Assembly: GCA_005885125.1 (NCBI GenBank)
Contig: VAXU01000163.1
Coordinates: 1 to 58,547 of the forward strand
Reading direction: 5' to 3'
Origin: Actinomycetota bacterium
Lineage (GTDB): Bacteria > Actinomycetota > Thermoleophilia > Gaiellales > Gaiellaceae
Length of the DNA stretch: 58,547 nt
Shown: positions 9,805 through 17,540 of the stretch, in pieces
How positions within the stretch are numbered: the first letter of the stretch is position 1
Layout of the letters: each line of letters starts with the position of its first letter
Made by a program: the position numbers and the translations under genes
Notes under the pieces: generated by a model
Database searches by the model: none
Seen by the model: the letters and a program-made list of their open reading frames with translations, nothing else
Told to the model about the DNA's origin: nothing

Positions 9805-9833
9805 GAGAGCCGCCCCGCCGAGAGGCGGCTCTC
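9805..9833 (-). terminator. Hairpin terminator downstream of the S53 protease
   Basis: Perfect 10-bp arms GAGAGCCGCC (9805-9814) and GGCGGCTCTC (9824-9833) with a 9-base loop, followed on the minus strand by CCTTTCC. It lies 17 bases behind the stop of the protease gene and separates it from the M20/pepT operon. Confidence 0.75.
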
Positions 9834-9850
9834 ACGAAACGGCTACGTCG

Positions 9851-10978
9851 TTAGCCGAGCCAGCTCCCACGACCGGTGACGAGGTCAAAACCGGGAAGTG
9901 CGCTGGCGCCGTTGTTCCCGGACGTGATGTCACGGAAGCTGATGCTGTTCCCGTACACGTAGCCCGAGTCGACCACCGTTCCCGCGTCGGCAGACCGCGC
10001 GGCCCACATCGGCGAGGACGCACTCGTCCCGCCTACCGTGAACCAGCCCATCTGCCCCTGGTAGCGGACGCTGTCGTAGACGGACACTCCAGACGCGGGG
10101 TCCGCATCGAGCGAGACGTCTGGCGTCGCCCGCATGCCGTTGCAGTTGACTGAGCCCGTCGACTGGGTCGAGGGCTTCGTTTCGTACGCGCTGCAGCCGC
10201 CGCCTGAGCCGCTCCAGCCAGTCTCCGAGCTGAAGTTGCCACCGCTGAAGTGCAGCGTCGTCCCGCCGACCGAGATCACGTTCGGCGACGCCGACGGGTA
10301 TTCGGCGGGCAGGCCCGCGTCCCCTGAGGAAACGAAGAAGCTCACGCCGGTCTGTGCGAAGTGCGAGTCGTAGCCAGCCTCACCGTTGAACTCCGACGCC
10401 CCCCAGCTGTTCGAGACGTACTGAGCGTGTGTCTTCGCATAGTCCTCGGCAGCGAGCAAGTTCGCGAAGCTGTTCGTCGTGGCTTCGACGAGAAGGATCT
10501 TGGCTCCGGGCGCGATCGCGTGTGCCCACTGGACGTCCAGCGAGATCTCGAGCGCCCACCCGGCGTCCTTGCGTGGATAGCTCGTTCCGCCGGTCTGATT
10601 GACCTTCTGGAAGCAGCCGTTCGCCGTCGTGCAGGCTGGCAGACCGTACTGACTGCTGAAGACGTTCAAGTCACTCTCGGCGTTCGGATCGTCGTATGCG
10701 TCGACGATCGCGATCCTCTTTCCCGCTCCGGGTGTCCCGGCGGTCGGGAAATTGTAGGCCGCCTTGATGGTCACCGGAGAGAGACCGGTCGGTGACGTCG
10801 ACGCGAGCGGATTGCCGACGCCGTCCGTGACGACGAGAGCGTGACAGCGTGCCGCCGCGACGGCAGGCGCCGGGCAAACGGCCGCGGACGATGCGTGCCC
10901 GTTGGCTGCCCCGCCGGCACCCGCGAACCCGAGTGTCGAAAGGAGAGCGACGGCGACGAGCGCGAACAGCTTCTGCAT
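9851..10978 (-). CDS. Secreted S53 (sedolisin) family serine protease
   Basis: A 375-residue exported protease. A signal peptide (about residues 1-24, ending GGAANGHA) precedes the catalytic domain. The Glu/Asp pair is in ALEISLDVQW, the oxyanion Asp in SSGDAG, and the nucleophile in GGTSASSP. The C-terminal calcium site is suggested by FRDITSG and GFDLVTGRGSW. The family is acid-active and usually made as a proenzyme with a long Pro-kumamolisin prodomain; here only about 50 residues separate the signal from the mature fold. A GGGGGTT Shine-Dalgarno precedes the ATG. Confidence 0.92.
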   Translation of the reverse strand: MQKLFALVAVALLSTLGFAGAGGAANGHASSAAVCPAPAVAAARCHALVVTDGVGNPLASTSPTGLSPVTIKAAYNFPTAGTPGAGKRIAIVDAYDDPNAESDLNVFSSQYGLPACTTANGCFQKVNQTGGTSYPRKDAGWALEISLDVQWAHAIAPGAKILLVEATTNSFANLLAAEDYAKTHAQYVSNSWGASEFNGEAGYDSHFAQTGVSFFVSSGDAGLPAEYPSASPNVISVGGTTLHFSGGNFSSETGWSGSGGGCSAYETKPSTQSTGSVNCNGMRATPDVSLDADPASGVSVYDSVRYQGQMGWFTVGGTSASSPMWAARSADAGTVVDSGYVYGNSISFRDITSGNNGASALPGFDLVTGRGSWLG

Positions 10979-11055
10979 TAGGAACCCCCTTAGTGATTAC
11001 CCGGACGGATCGAAGTGTGGGACGCCCCGGGGAACGCGTCTACTGACAGCTCGCT

Positions 11056-12135
11056 CTAGGCGACTTCTCGAAGCTTGGCGGCGTCGGCCAGGGCCCGCAG
11101 CTTCTTCAGGCTCTGGTTCTCGATCTGCCGGATGCGCTCGCGTGTGACGTTGAACGCGCGGCCGACCTCGTCCAGCGTGCGCGGATGCTGGCCGTCGAGG
11201 CCGTAGCGCAGCTCGAGGACCTGGCGCTCGCGCGACGAGAGCGTGCCGAGGATCTTCCGCAGCGTCTCCTTGCGCAGCGTGATCTCGGCCTCCTCGTCGG
11301 GCAGCGGCAGGTTCTCGTCCGTGAGGAAGTGCCCGAACTCCGATTCGTCCTCGTCGCCGACCGGCTTCTCGAGCGACACGGGGGTCTGCGCGCTGCGCCG
11401 GATCTGCTCGACCTCGTCGGGTGTCAGGTCGAGATCCTTGCCGATCTCCGCCGCAGTCGGCTCGCGGCCGAGCTCGGCCCGCATCTTCCGCTCCGAGCGA
11501 ACGATCTTGTTCAGCTTCTCGACGACGTGCACCGGCATCCGGATCGTGCGCGCCTTGTCGGCGAGCGCGCGCGCGACGGCCTGGCGGATCCACCACGTCG
11601 CGTACGTCGAGAACTTGAAGCCCTTCCGGTAGTCGAACTTCTCCGCCGCGCGGACGAGACCGATCGTTCCCTCCTGGATCAGATCGAGGAACGGCAGGCC
11701 CTGGTTCCGGTACTTCTTTGCGATCGAAACGACCAGGCGGAGGTTCGCCTCGACCATCTCCTGCTTCGCGCCGTGGTCGCCGCGCTCGATCCGCTTCGCG
11801 AGCTCGACCTCCTGCGCGGCGGTGAGGAGATCGACCTTGCCGATGTCCTTGAGGAAGAGCTGAAGGGCGTCGGTCGACACCTCCCGCGGCTGCTCCTCGG
11901 CAGCGGCTTCTTCTTCCTCCTCGCCCGTCACGACCTCGATGTGGAGCTCCTCGAGAGCGTGGTAGAAGTCGTCGATCTGGGCCGGCTCGAGGTCGAGCTC
12001 GTCGAGCGCCGCAGCGATCTCGTCGGCACTCAGATGCCCGGCTTCCTTACCCGCTTCCAGGAGCGTCTTGGCGTCGTCCGTCTCTAGAAGATCCGAGACG
12101 ATTTTGGGACTGACCGCTTCCTCGGTTGCGCTCAA
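11056..12135 (-). CDS. rpoD: RNA polymerase primary-type sigma factor (RpoD/SigA)
   Basis: A sigma-70 protein of about 359 residues. Region 1.1 ([21 protein letters not shown]) is followed by an acidic linker. Regions 1.2-2.4 include [52 protein letters not shown] and [13 protein letters not shown]. Region 3 and region 4.2 ([20 protein letters not shown]) complete the set needed for -35/-10 recognition. The start was placed at TTG 12135 because GGAGGGGGG lies just upstream and region 1.1 begins there. The length matches short SigA proteins of deep actinobacteria. Monocistronic by position. Confidence 0.93.
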   Translation of the reverse strand: MSATEEAVSPKIVSDLLETDDAKTLLEAGKEAGHLSADEIAAALDELDLEPAQIDDFYHALEELHIEVVTGEEEEEAAAEEQPREVSTDALQLFLKDIGKVDLLTAAQEVELAKRIERGDHGAKQEMVEANLRLVVSIAKKYRNQGLPFLDLIQEGTIGLVRAAEKFDYRKGFKFSTYATWWIRQAVARALADKARTIRMPVHVVEKLNKIVRSERKMRAELGREPTAAEIGKDLDLTPDEVEQIRRSAQTPVSLEKPVGDEDESEFGHFLTDENLPLPDEEAEITLRKETLRKILGTLSSRERQVLELRYGLDGQHPRTLDEVGRAFNVTRERIRQIENQSLKKLRALADAAKLREVA

Positions 12136-12238
12136 ACTCCGTTCCCCCCTCCGGCCCGGATTTTCGCGATGCCGCACTCTGCCAGCTGGATCGGACGGCC
12201 GCCATGGGCCGTTCGGCTCATCTTTACGGCTTGGGGTC

Positions 12239-13036
12239 CTACTTCTTACGAGTTGCGTCGAGCAGGACGCGAGCCTGCCTGGCCAGCGGGGTACGTGGAC
12301 CTTCGGCAACAGCGAGACGCAGCTCCTTCTTGGCCTGCGGAAACTCCCGCAGGTAGATGAGGAGGAGCCCGAGGTGGAAGCGCACGGTCTGGGCGTGCGG
12401 AAATGTGCGCACAAGTGGTCCGAGCCGCGAGAAGGCCCGTTCGGGCCTGTCCTTGTCGTAGAGACCGACGGCCGCCGCGACTTGCGCCTCGGGGTTGCCG
12501 GGTGCCAGCTGCGCAGCGGCGGCGAAGACGCGCTCGGCGGAGACTGGACGAAGCGCAGCCTGGAACCCGATCCCCTCGGCGAGGAGGCGTTCGACGCGTG
12601 TGCGCGGGCGCGCGAAGCCTGCGACGAACGGCGGCTTTCCCGGTGGAGCGTCCGGGTGCAGCGCGTCCTCCGCGCGGACGGCTGACGGCGAGTCGGGCTG
12701 GACGCGCTCGGCGTTTCGCCAGGCCGCGCGCGCAGCGTCCGGCGAGCCGCTGAACACGAGCGCGACGCCGAGCTCGAAGCGGACGAGCGCACTGCCGGGA
12801 TGCTGGGCGGTCAGGATCCGCAACCGGCGGACCGTCCCGCTCGGCCAGGCACGCAGGGCGTCCCGCACGTCGCGGACGATGTCCTGGGGTGCCGTCGGGT
12901 CGGCGTAGAGTCTCGGCGCCGCGCCGCGCTGCTTCGGCACGTGGGTTCGTGTGGCGAGCGTGACACCGACGGCCGTTCCGGCTGCGGCGAGTGCGACCGC
13001 CGCGACGATCAGCGAGACGCGAATTCGTGGCCTCAC
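12239..13036 (-). CDS. Membrane-anchored tetratricopeptide-repeat protein
   Basis: A 265-residue protein with one N-terminal transmembrane or signal-anchor helix (about residues 7-28, [19 protein letters not shown]) and a largely helical, alanine/arginine-rich remainder. TPR-like units include [40 protein letters not shown] and [20 protein letters not shown]. It is probably an extracytoplasmic scaffold; no catalytic motif is seen. It lies upstream of and co-oriented with the sigma gene (103-base gap) and divergent from the moeZ operon. Confidence 0.8.
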   Translation of the reverse strand: MRPRIRVSLIVAAVALAAAGTAVGVTLATRTHVPKQRGAAPRLYADPTAPQDIVRDVRDALRAWPSGTVRRLRILTAQHPGSALVRFELGVALVFSGSPDAARAAWRNAERVQPDSPSAVRAEDALHPDAPPGKPPFVAGFARPRTRVERLLAEGIGFQAALRPVSAERVFAAAAQLAPGNPEAQVAAAVGLYDKDRPERAFSRLGPLVRTFPHAQTVRFHLGLLLIYLREFPQAKKELRLAVAEGPRTPLARQARVLLDATRKK

Positions 13037-13052
13037 GACGCCACCTCGTCGC

Positions 13053-13058
13053 TACACT
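13053..13058 (+). promoter_or_regulatory. -10 box of the moeZ-cysO-cysM-mec operon
   Basis: TACACT lies 10 bases before the ATG of the rhodanese-adenylyltransferase. It is the only promoter-like element ahead of the five-gene operon. Confidence 0.4.
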
Positions 13059-13068
13059 TTGGAAAGCA

Positions 13069-14241
13069 ATGGCGAGCTACCGTGAGCTGCTGGCCCAGGT
13101 GAGGGCGGAGATCGACGAGGTCGACGCCGTGCGCGCGCGTGAGGTGATCGAGAACGACGATCCCGTCATTGTCGACGTCCGCGAGCAGGACGAGTGGGAC
13201 GAGGGGCACATCCCGGGCGCAATCCACATTCCTCGCGGGTATCTCGAGTCGCGGATCGAGGGCGCCGCGCCGGACCGGTCGCGGCAGATCCTTCTCTACT
13301 GCTCGGCCGGCAACCGGTCCGCGTTTGCGGCGAAGACGCTCCAGGACCTGGGCTACGACGAGTCCGTCTCGCTCGCCGGCGGCTTCACCGACTGGAAGCG
13401 GAACGGGTTCCCCGTCGAGTTGTCGGCGGGGCTCGACGCGCCGCGGCGTGCGCGTTACTCGCGCCACCTCCTGATCCCCGAGGTCGGCGAGCAGGGACAG
13501 CTGAAGCTGCTCGACTCCAAAATCCTGCTGATCGGCGCCGGCGGTCTCGGCTCGCCGGCGTCGCTCTATCTCGCGGCCGCAGGTGTTGGCCGGATCGGCA
13601 TCGTCGACGCGGACGTCGTCGACGAGTCGAACCTCCAGCGCCAGATCGTCCACTCGACGGAGCGGCTCGGCGAGGCAAAGGTCGAGTCGGCGAAGCGGAC
13701 GATCGAGGCGCTCAACCCGGACGTGCAGGTGGTCCCGTACAAGGAGCGGCTGACGTCGGAGAACATCGAGCGGATCCTGGCCGACGGCTGGGACGTGATC
13801 GTCGACGGCGCCGACAACTTCCCCACGCGCTACCTCGTCAACGACGCATCCGTCTGGCACGGCGCCCCTGTGGTGCACGGGTCGATCTACCGCTTCGAAG
13901 GTCAGGTGACGGTGTTCAAGCCCGGTGCGGGCCCCTGTTACCGCTGTCTCTTCCCCGCGCCGCCGCCGCCTGAGCTCGCGCCGTCGTGCGCCGAGGGCGG
14001 CGTGCTGGGCGTGCTGCCCGGCGTGATCGGCTCGCTCCAGGCGAGCGAGGCGCTGAAGCTCGCGCTCGGGATCGGCGAACCGCTCGTGGGACGGCTGTTG
14101 CTGTTCGACGCACTGAGCGCGGAGTTCAACGAGGTTTCCATCCGGCGCGATCCGGAGTGCCCCGTCTGCGGCGAGCACCCGACGATCACGGATTACATCG
14201 ACTACGTCGAGTTCTGCTCGGGAACGAGGGAGCCCGCGTGA
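13069..14241 (+). CDS. moeZ: Rhodanese-adenylyltransferase that activates and sulfurates CysO (MoeZ-like)
   Basis: A 390-residue protein with an N-terminal rhodanese domain (about residues 20-120; sulfur-accepting Cys78 in LLYCSAGNRS) fused to a ThiF/MoeB E1-like domain (ARYSRHLLIPEVG, ATP-binding GAGGLGS at 156-162, VDADVVDESNLQRQ). Zinc-type pairs CYRC and CPVC are present. It would adenylate the C-terminal glycine of the carrier and convert it to a thiocarboxylate. Mycobacterial MoeZ has the rhodanese domain at the C terminus; here the order is reversed. The stop overlaps the cysO GTG in a GTGA arrangement. The ATG 13069 start fits the domain boundary. Confidence 0.92.
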   Translation: MASYRELLAQVRAEIDEVDAVRAREVIENDDPVIVDVREQDEWDEGHIPGAIHIPRGYLESRIEGAAPDRSRQILLYCSAGNRSAFAAKTLQDLGYDESVSLAGGFTDWKRNGFPVELSAGLDAPRRARYSRHLLIPEVGEQGQLKLLDSKILLIGAGGLGSPASLYLAAAGVGRIGIVDADVVDESNLQRQIVHSTERLGEAKVESAKRTIEALNPDVQVVPYKERLTSENIERILADGWDVIVDGADNFPTRYLVNDASVWHGAPVVHGSIYRFEGQVTVFKPGAGPCYRCLFPAPPPPELAPSCAEGGVLGVLPGVIGSLQASEALKLALGIGEPLVGRLLLFDALSAEFNEVSIRRDPECPVCGEHPTITDYIDYVEFCSGTREPA

Positions 14242-14543
14242 CCCGCGTGCGCATTCCCCCGACGCTGCGCGAGGACGTCGGCGGCGCGCGCGAGGTTCCC
14301 GCCGACGGCGACACCGTGCGGGAACTGCTCGACGACCTGATGGGCCGTTTCCCCGCGCTGCGCCGGCAGCTCGTCGAGAACGGCGACATCGCGCCCTTCG
14401 TGAACGTGTACGTCGAGGGCGAGGACGTGCGCACCCGCGAGGGGATCGACACCGAGGTGCGTCCCGGTTCAACGGTGATCCTGCTGCCGGCGATGGCTGG
14501 TGGAGCTCAGCTAGGGGAACTGCCGCCGCCGGCCGGCGGCTGA
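14238..14543 (+). CDS. cysO: CysO/MoaD-type sulfur carrier protein
   Basis: A 101-residue beta-grasp, ubiquitin-like carrier: MTRVRIPPTLREDVGG, GDTVRELLDDLMGRFP, FVNVYVEGEDVR, TEVRPGSTVILLPAMAGG. CysO proteins normally stop at this AGG (residues 87-89), whose glycine becomes the thiocarboxylate. Here 12 more residues follow (AQLGELPPPAGG), again ending in Gly-Gly. The start GTG overlaps the moeZ stop and its own stop overlaps the next ATG (TGATG), so translation is coupled. Position between moeZ and cysM supports a role in cysteine synthesis rather than molybdopterin. Confidence 0.9.
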   Translation: MTRVRIPPTLREDVGGAREVPADGDTVRELLDDLMGRFPALRRQLVENGDIAPFVNVYVEGEDVRTREGIDTEVRPGSTVILLPAMAGGAQLGELPPPAGG

Positions 14544-15349
14544 TGACCTCGGTCCAGGAGCTCTACGGCGAGCTCTGGGCAGGCGAGAAAACGCTCGACC
14601 TCGAGCTCCAACACAGCCTCGACCCGCGCGGCACGGATTCTCTCTTCGCGGCGTTTGCGGAGCTCGGTCCACGCGCAGGCCAGCTGGTGGTCGACGTCGG
14701 CGCACGCGATGCAACCCACGCGATCCGCCTCGTGCGCGATCACGGCCTTCGCGCCGTCGCGCTCGACCCGGTTCCGCTCCATGTCGAGCTTTCGCGGCGC
14801 GCGGTCGCGGCTGCCGGGCTCGAGGAAGAGATTGCGATCTTCGAGGCCGGAATCGAGGCGATGCCGCTGGCCGACGAAGTCGCCGACTGGATCTGGTGCC
14901 GCGATGTGATCGTGCACGTCGACCTCGCCCGCGGGTTCGCCGAATGTGCCCGCGTCCTCCGCCCGGGCGGACGCATGCTCGTCTACGTCACGCTCGCGAC
15001 CGAACTCCTCGAGCAGCGCGAGGCGGACAGGATCTTCACAGCGGTGGCGATCGTTCCGGAAAGTGTCGACCGGGCCGCGGTTGAGGCCCGCGCCGCAGCG
15101 GCAGGCTTCGCGCTCGTCTCGACGACGGAGCTCGGGGGCGAGTGGCGCGAGCGCATGGTCGAGGACGGAACCTGGGACGCAGGCGGCGATCTTCTGCGTC
15201 TGTCGCGCCTGCGCCGCCGCGAGACCGAGTTCGTCGAGCGCCACGGACAGGGTCGGGTCGATGCGTACGCCGGCAGCAAGCTCTGGGGCATCTACCAGCT
15301 CCTCGGCAAGCTCTGTCCGACGGTCTACGTCTGGGAGCGGGGTGCGTAG
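14543..15349 (+). CDS. Class I methyltransferase inside the cysteine operon
   Basis: A 268-residue SAM methyltransferase. Motif I is VVDVGARDATHAIRL, the acidic strand-2 end is VALDPVPLHVEL, motif IV-like WIWCRDVIVHVDL follows, and RVLRPGGRMLVY is the usual post-motif. The C-terminal third (RRRETEFVERHGQGR, YAGSKLWGIYQLLGKLCP) resembles no domain I can name. It overlaps cysO by one base and cysM by 8 bases, so it is translated as part of the pathway operon, yet no methylation step is known there. The substrate might be a thiol, the carrier or an unrelated small molecule. Confidence 0.85.
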   Translation: MTSVQELYGELWAGEKTLDLELQHSLDPRGTDSLFAAFAELGPRAGQLVVDVGARDATHAIRLVRDHGLRAVALDPVPLHVELSRRAVAAAGLEEEIAIFEAGIEAMPLADEVADWIWCRDVIVHVDLARGFAECARVLRPGGRMLVYVTLATELLEQREADRIFTAVAIVPESVDRAAVEARAAAAGFALVSTTELGGEWRERMVEDGTWDAGGDLLRLSRLRRRETEFVERHGQGRVDAYAGSKLWGIYQLLGKLCPTVYVWERGA

Positions 15350-16271
15350 CACGATCGCTCCTTCGCTGCTCGACCTGATCGGCAACACACCGCTCGTCGA
15401 GCTGACGCCGGTCGGCAGCGTTCGGCTCTATGCGAAGCTCGAAGGACAGAACCCCACCGGCTCGATCAAGGATCGCATCGCCAAGGCGATGATCGAGGCA
15501 GCCGAGGCGGCCGATGAGCTCCAGCCGGGGCGCGAGCTGCTCGAGCCGACGAGCGGGAACACCGGCATCTCGCTCGCGCTCGTCGCCAAGTTGAAGGGCT
15601 ACCCGCTCACGTGCGTGATGCCGGAGAACGCGACCGAGGAGCGAAAGCGCCTGCTTCGTCTCTTCGGTGCGCACATCGTCTTCTCACCGCCGGGCGAAGG
15701 CTCGAACGGCGCCGTCCGGCTCGCGCTCCAGCTGGCCGAAGAGAACCCGAGCTACTTCATGCCGTTCCAGTACGGAAACGAGGCGAACCCGCGAGCGCAC
15801 TACGACGGCACGGGTGCGGAGATCGCAGAGGCGCTCGACCGCGTCGACGTGCTCGTCGCAGGGCTCGGCACCGGCGGCACGCTGATGGGAACGGGCGAGC
15901 GGCTGCGCGAGACATTTCCTGATGTCGTCGTCGCGGCGGCGGAGCCCCTCCCGGGCGATCCGGTCATGGGACTGCGCTCGCTGGACGAGGGCTACGTGCC
16001 GCCGATCCTCGACGTGTCGAAGCTCGACCGCAAGGTACTCGTCTCGAACGAGGAGTCCGTCCGCGAGGTCAAGCGCCTGATCGACCAAGAAGGGATCTTC
16101 GCCGGCGTGTCGTCGGGCGCAGTCGTCCACGTCGCGCGCAAACTCGCGGCCGAGCGCGACGAGGGCACTGTCGTAGCGATTCTCGCGGACGGCGGCTGGA
16201 AGTATCTCTCCGCGGACTTCTGGGAGGCCGAGGACGTCGAAGCGGCGATGGAGCGCACCGTTTGGTGGTGA
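15342..16271 (+). CDS. cysM: Cysteine synthase, CysM type (CysO-dependent)
   Basis: A 309-residue PLP enzyme of the cysteine synthase family. Visible are LLDLIGNTPLVEL at the N terminus, the PLP lysine in PTGSIKDRIA (Lys43), the phosphate loop TSGNTGIS (70-77) and GLGTGGTLMGTG. The C-terminal half (VSSGAVVHVARKLA) is complete. By comparison with mycobacterial CysM it would condense an activated serine (O-phosphoserine there) with CysO-thiocarboxylate to give a CysO-cysteine adduct; this is inferred from context. The start is GTG, overlapping the preceding gene. Confidence 0.92.
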   Translation: MRSTIAPSLLDLIGNTPLVELTPVGSVRLYAKLEGQNPTGSIKDRIAKAMIEAAEAADELQPGRELLEPTSGNTGISLALVAKLKGYPLTCVMPENATEERKRLLRLFGAHIVFSPPGEGSNGAVRLALQLAEENPSYFMPFQYGNEANPRAHYDGTGAEIAEALDRVDVLVAGLGTGGTLMGTGERLRETFPDVVVAAAEPLPGDPVMGLRSLDEGYVPPILDVSKLDRKVLVSNEESVREVKRLIDQEGIFAGVSSGAVVHVARKLAAERDEGTVVAILADGGWKYLSADFWEAEDVEAAMERTVWW

Positions 16272-16642
16272 TCCCCGGGGACGTGCGCGCAGAGCTCGTC
16301 GCGCACGCGGAACGGGAGGCGCCGAACGAGGCGTGCGGCCTGGTCCTCCTCCGCAACGGCCGCGCCGAGCGTTACGAGCCGGGACGCAACGCCGCCGCGT
16401 CCCCGTATCGCTTCGAGCTCGAGCTCGTTGACCCGGAGGTCTGGTTCGCGGAGGACGACGGCTACGAGCTGGCCGTGTTCCATTCACACCTCTCGTCCCC
16501 GGCGCGCCCCTCGCGGACCGATGTCGAGAACATCGGGCTCTGGGAGAAGCGTCCCTACCTGATCCTGTCGTTGCGGACCGGCGACCTGGCCGCCTTCCGG
16601 ATCGAAGGCGGCCGGACCACCGAGATCGAGCTGATCACTTGA
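16268..16642 (+). CDS. mec: JAMM metalloprotease that releases cysteine from CysO (Mec)
   Basis: A zinc metalloprotease of about 124 residues. The JAB1/MPN motif is complete: Glu21 in EACGLVLL and HSHLSSPARPSRTD (His72, His74, Asp85). It would hydrolyse the CysO-cysteine bond to free cysteine and recycle the carrier, the last step of the pathway encoded upstream. GTG 16268 was chosen because it overlaps the cysM stop (GTGA), like the other joints in this operon; two further in-frame starts lie 3 and 6 bases upstream. Its 3' end overlaps the convergent cupredoxin gene by 8 bases. Confidence 0.92.
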   Translation: MIPGDVRAELVAHAEREAPNEACGLVLLRNGRAERYEPGRNAAASPYRFELELVDPEVWFAEDDGYELAVFHSHLSSPARPSRTDVENIGLWEKRPYLILSLRTGDLAAFRIEGGRTTEIELIT

Positions 16643-17009
16643 CGGTGAAGAAGTGGAACATCGTCGACTCGTGCGCCTTGCAGTAGTACTTGTACTTCCC
16701 CTTCTTCAGGGTTAGCGTCGCCGTCTTCGTCCCCTTGAACGGGATGGTCGTGAAGTCCTTGGCGAAGCCGTGCGGCCCGTCGAGAGCGAAGCTGTGCAAG
16801 GTCGAGTCGTCGTGAATCACGAACGTGTACGTCCCGGCCTTCAGCGTCTTGACGAGCGTCCCACTCGCGTTCTTGAGCGTGATGATGAACGCGTCGTTCT
16901 TTCCGGCGGTGCCGGTCAGCTTGGGATGCGTCATCGCCGAGGCCGGGACGAGAAACAGGACTGCCGATAGAGCGGCGACTATCAGAGACGAAACGATGAT
17001 TCGAGTCAT
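16635..17009 (-). CDS. Exported cupredoxin (blue-copper-like) protein, 1
   Basis: A 124-residue secreted protein with a clear signal peptide (residues 1-25, ending PASAM). The fold looks like a plastocyanin/azurin beta-sandwich. The type 1 copper ligands can be read as His in TLHSFALDG and Cys, His and Met in YYCKAHESTMFHF. It would be an extracytoplasmic electron carrier or copper-binding protein. The lysine-rich C-terminal half (KGTKTATLTLKKGKYKY) is shared with the next gene, so the two are probably paralogues. It is followed on the same strand by no other gene; the mec gene converges on it. Confidence 0.85.
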   Translation of the reverse strand: MTRIIVSSLIVAALSAVLFLVPASAMTHPKLTGTAGKNDAFIITLKNASGTLVKTLKAGTYTFVIHDDSTLHSFALDGPHGFAKDFTTIPFKGTKTATLTLKKGKYKYYCKAHESTMFHFFTVK

Positions 17010-17067
17010 AGAGCTCCTCCAGGTCGGTTACGCACCCGATACGAGGACGAGCTCGGACCGGTTTGGC

Positions 17068-17418
17068 TCACGTGACGGTGAGCTTGCCCTTCATGCCGGC
17101 GGCGGTGTGGCCGGGTACGGGGCAGTTGTAGGGGAGCTTGCCCTTCTTCAGAGTGACGACGAACTTGCCGGTCTTCCCCGGCTGGATCAACTTGCTCGTC
17201 TTGCCGGCGATCCTGAAGTCGTGGGCGAGCTTGCCGATGTTGACGAGCTTGAAGGTGACCGTGCCGTGCGGAACGGTCTGCTTTGAGAGGATGAACTTGA
17301 ACTCCTTCATCTTCACGGTGATGGTCGTGGCCTTCGCCGCGCTTGGCGAGGCTGCCACGGGCGCGGCCGCGACGAGGGTCGCAAGCGCGACCCCGAGCGC
17401 AAGCGTCAAACGGTTCAT
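17068..17418 (-). CDS. Exported cupredoxin (blue-copper-like) protein, 2
   Basis: A 116-residue secreted protein with a signal peptide ending near PVAASPS (about residue 24). The copper ligands are His in KLAHDFRIAG and Cys, His and Met in YNCPVPGHTAAGMKG, the classical spacing of small plastocyanin-like domains (C-x4-H-x4-M). FKLVNIGKLAHDF is typical. It sits 58 bases upstream of the other cupredoxin gene on the same strand, and the two are probably co-transcribed. A role in periplasmic electron transfer or copper handling is inferred. No oxidase gene is nearby. Confidence 0.88.
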   Translation of the reverse strand: MNRLTLALGVALATLVAAAPVAASPSAAKATTITVKMKEFKFILSKQTVPHGTVTFKLVNIGKLAHDFRIAGKTSKLIQPGKTGKFVVTLKKGKLPYNCPVPGHTAAGMKGKLTVT

Positions 17419-17482
17419 GAGACTCCTTCCCCGGTCGTAGGGCCTGCGCGGCCATGGTAGCCCCGGAGCCTCGGTAGTCGGT

Positions 17483-17535
17483 GGGGGAACCTCCCGGTTC
17501 CCCCAAACCCCTCCACCGGTCCGCTGCGCGGACGA
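17483..17535. repeat. Dispersed repeat family C, copy 1
   Basis: A GC-rich element with two hairpins: GGGGGAACC/GGTTCCCCC and GTCCGC/GCGGAC, joined by a CCCCTCCACCGG stretch. The reverse complement recurs with about 90 percent identity by eye at 36664-36719. It lies just behind the CNNM/CorC stop codon. Confidence 0.75.
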
Positions 17536-17540
17536 GACGC

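Noticed and set aside
12136-12792. Possible N-terminal extension of the sigma factor by more than 200 residues
   Set aside because: The frame is open but Ser/Arg-rich without homology and overlaps the TPR gene. Region 1.1 starts at the TTG with a good Shine-Dalgarno.
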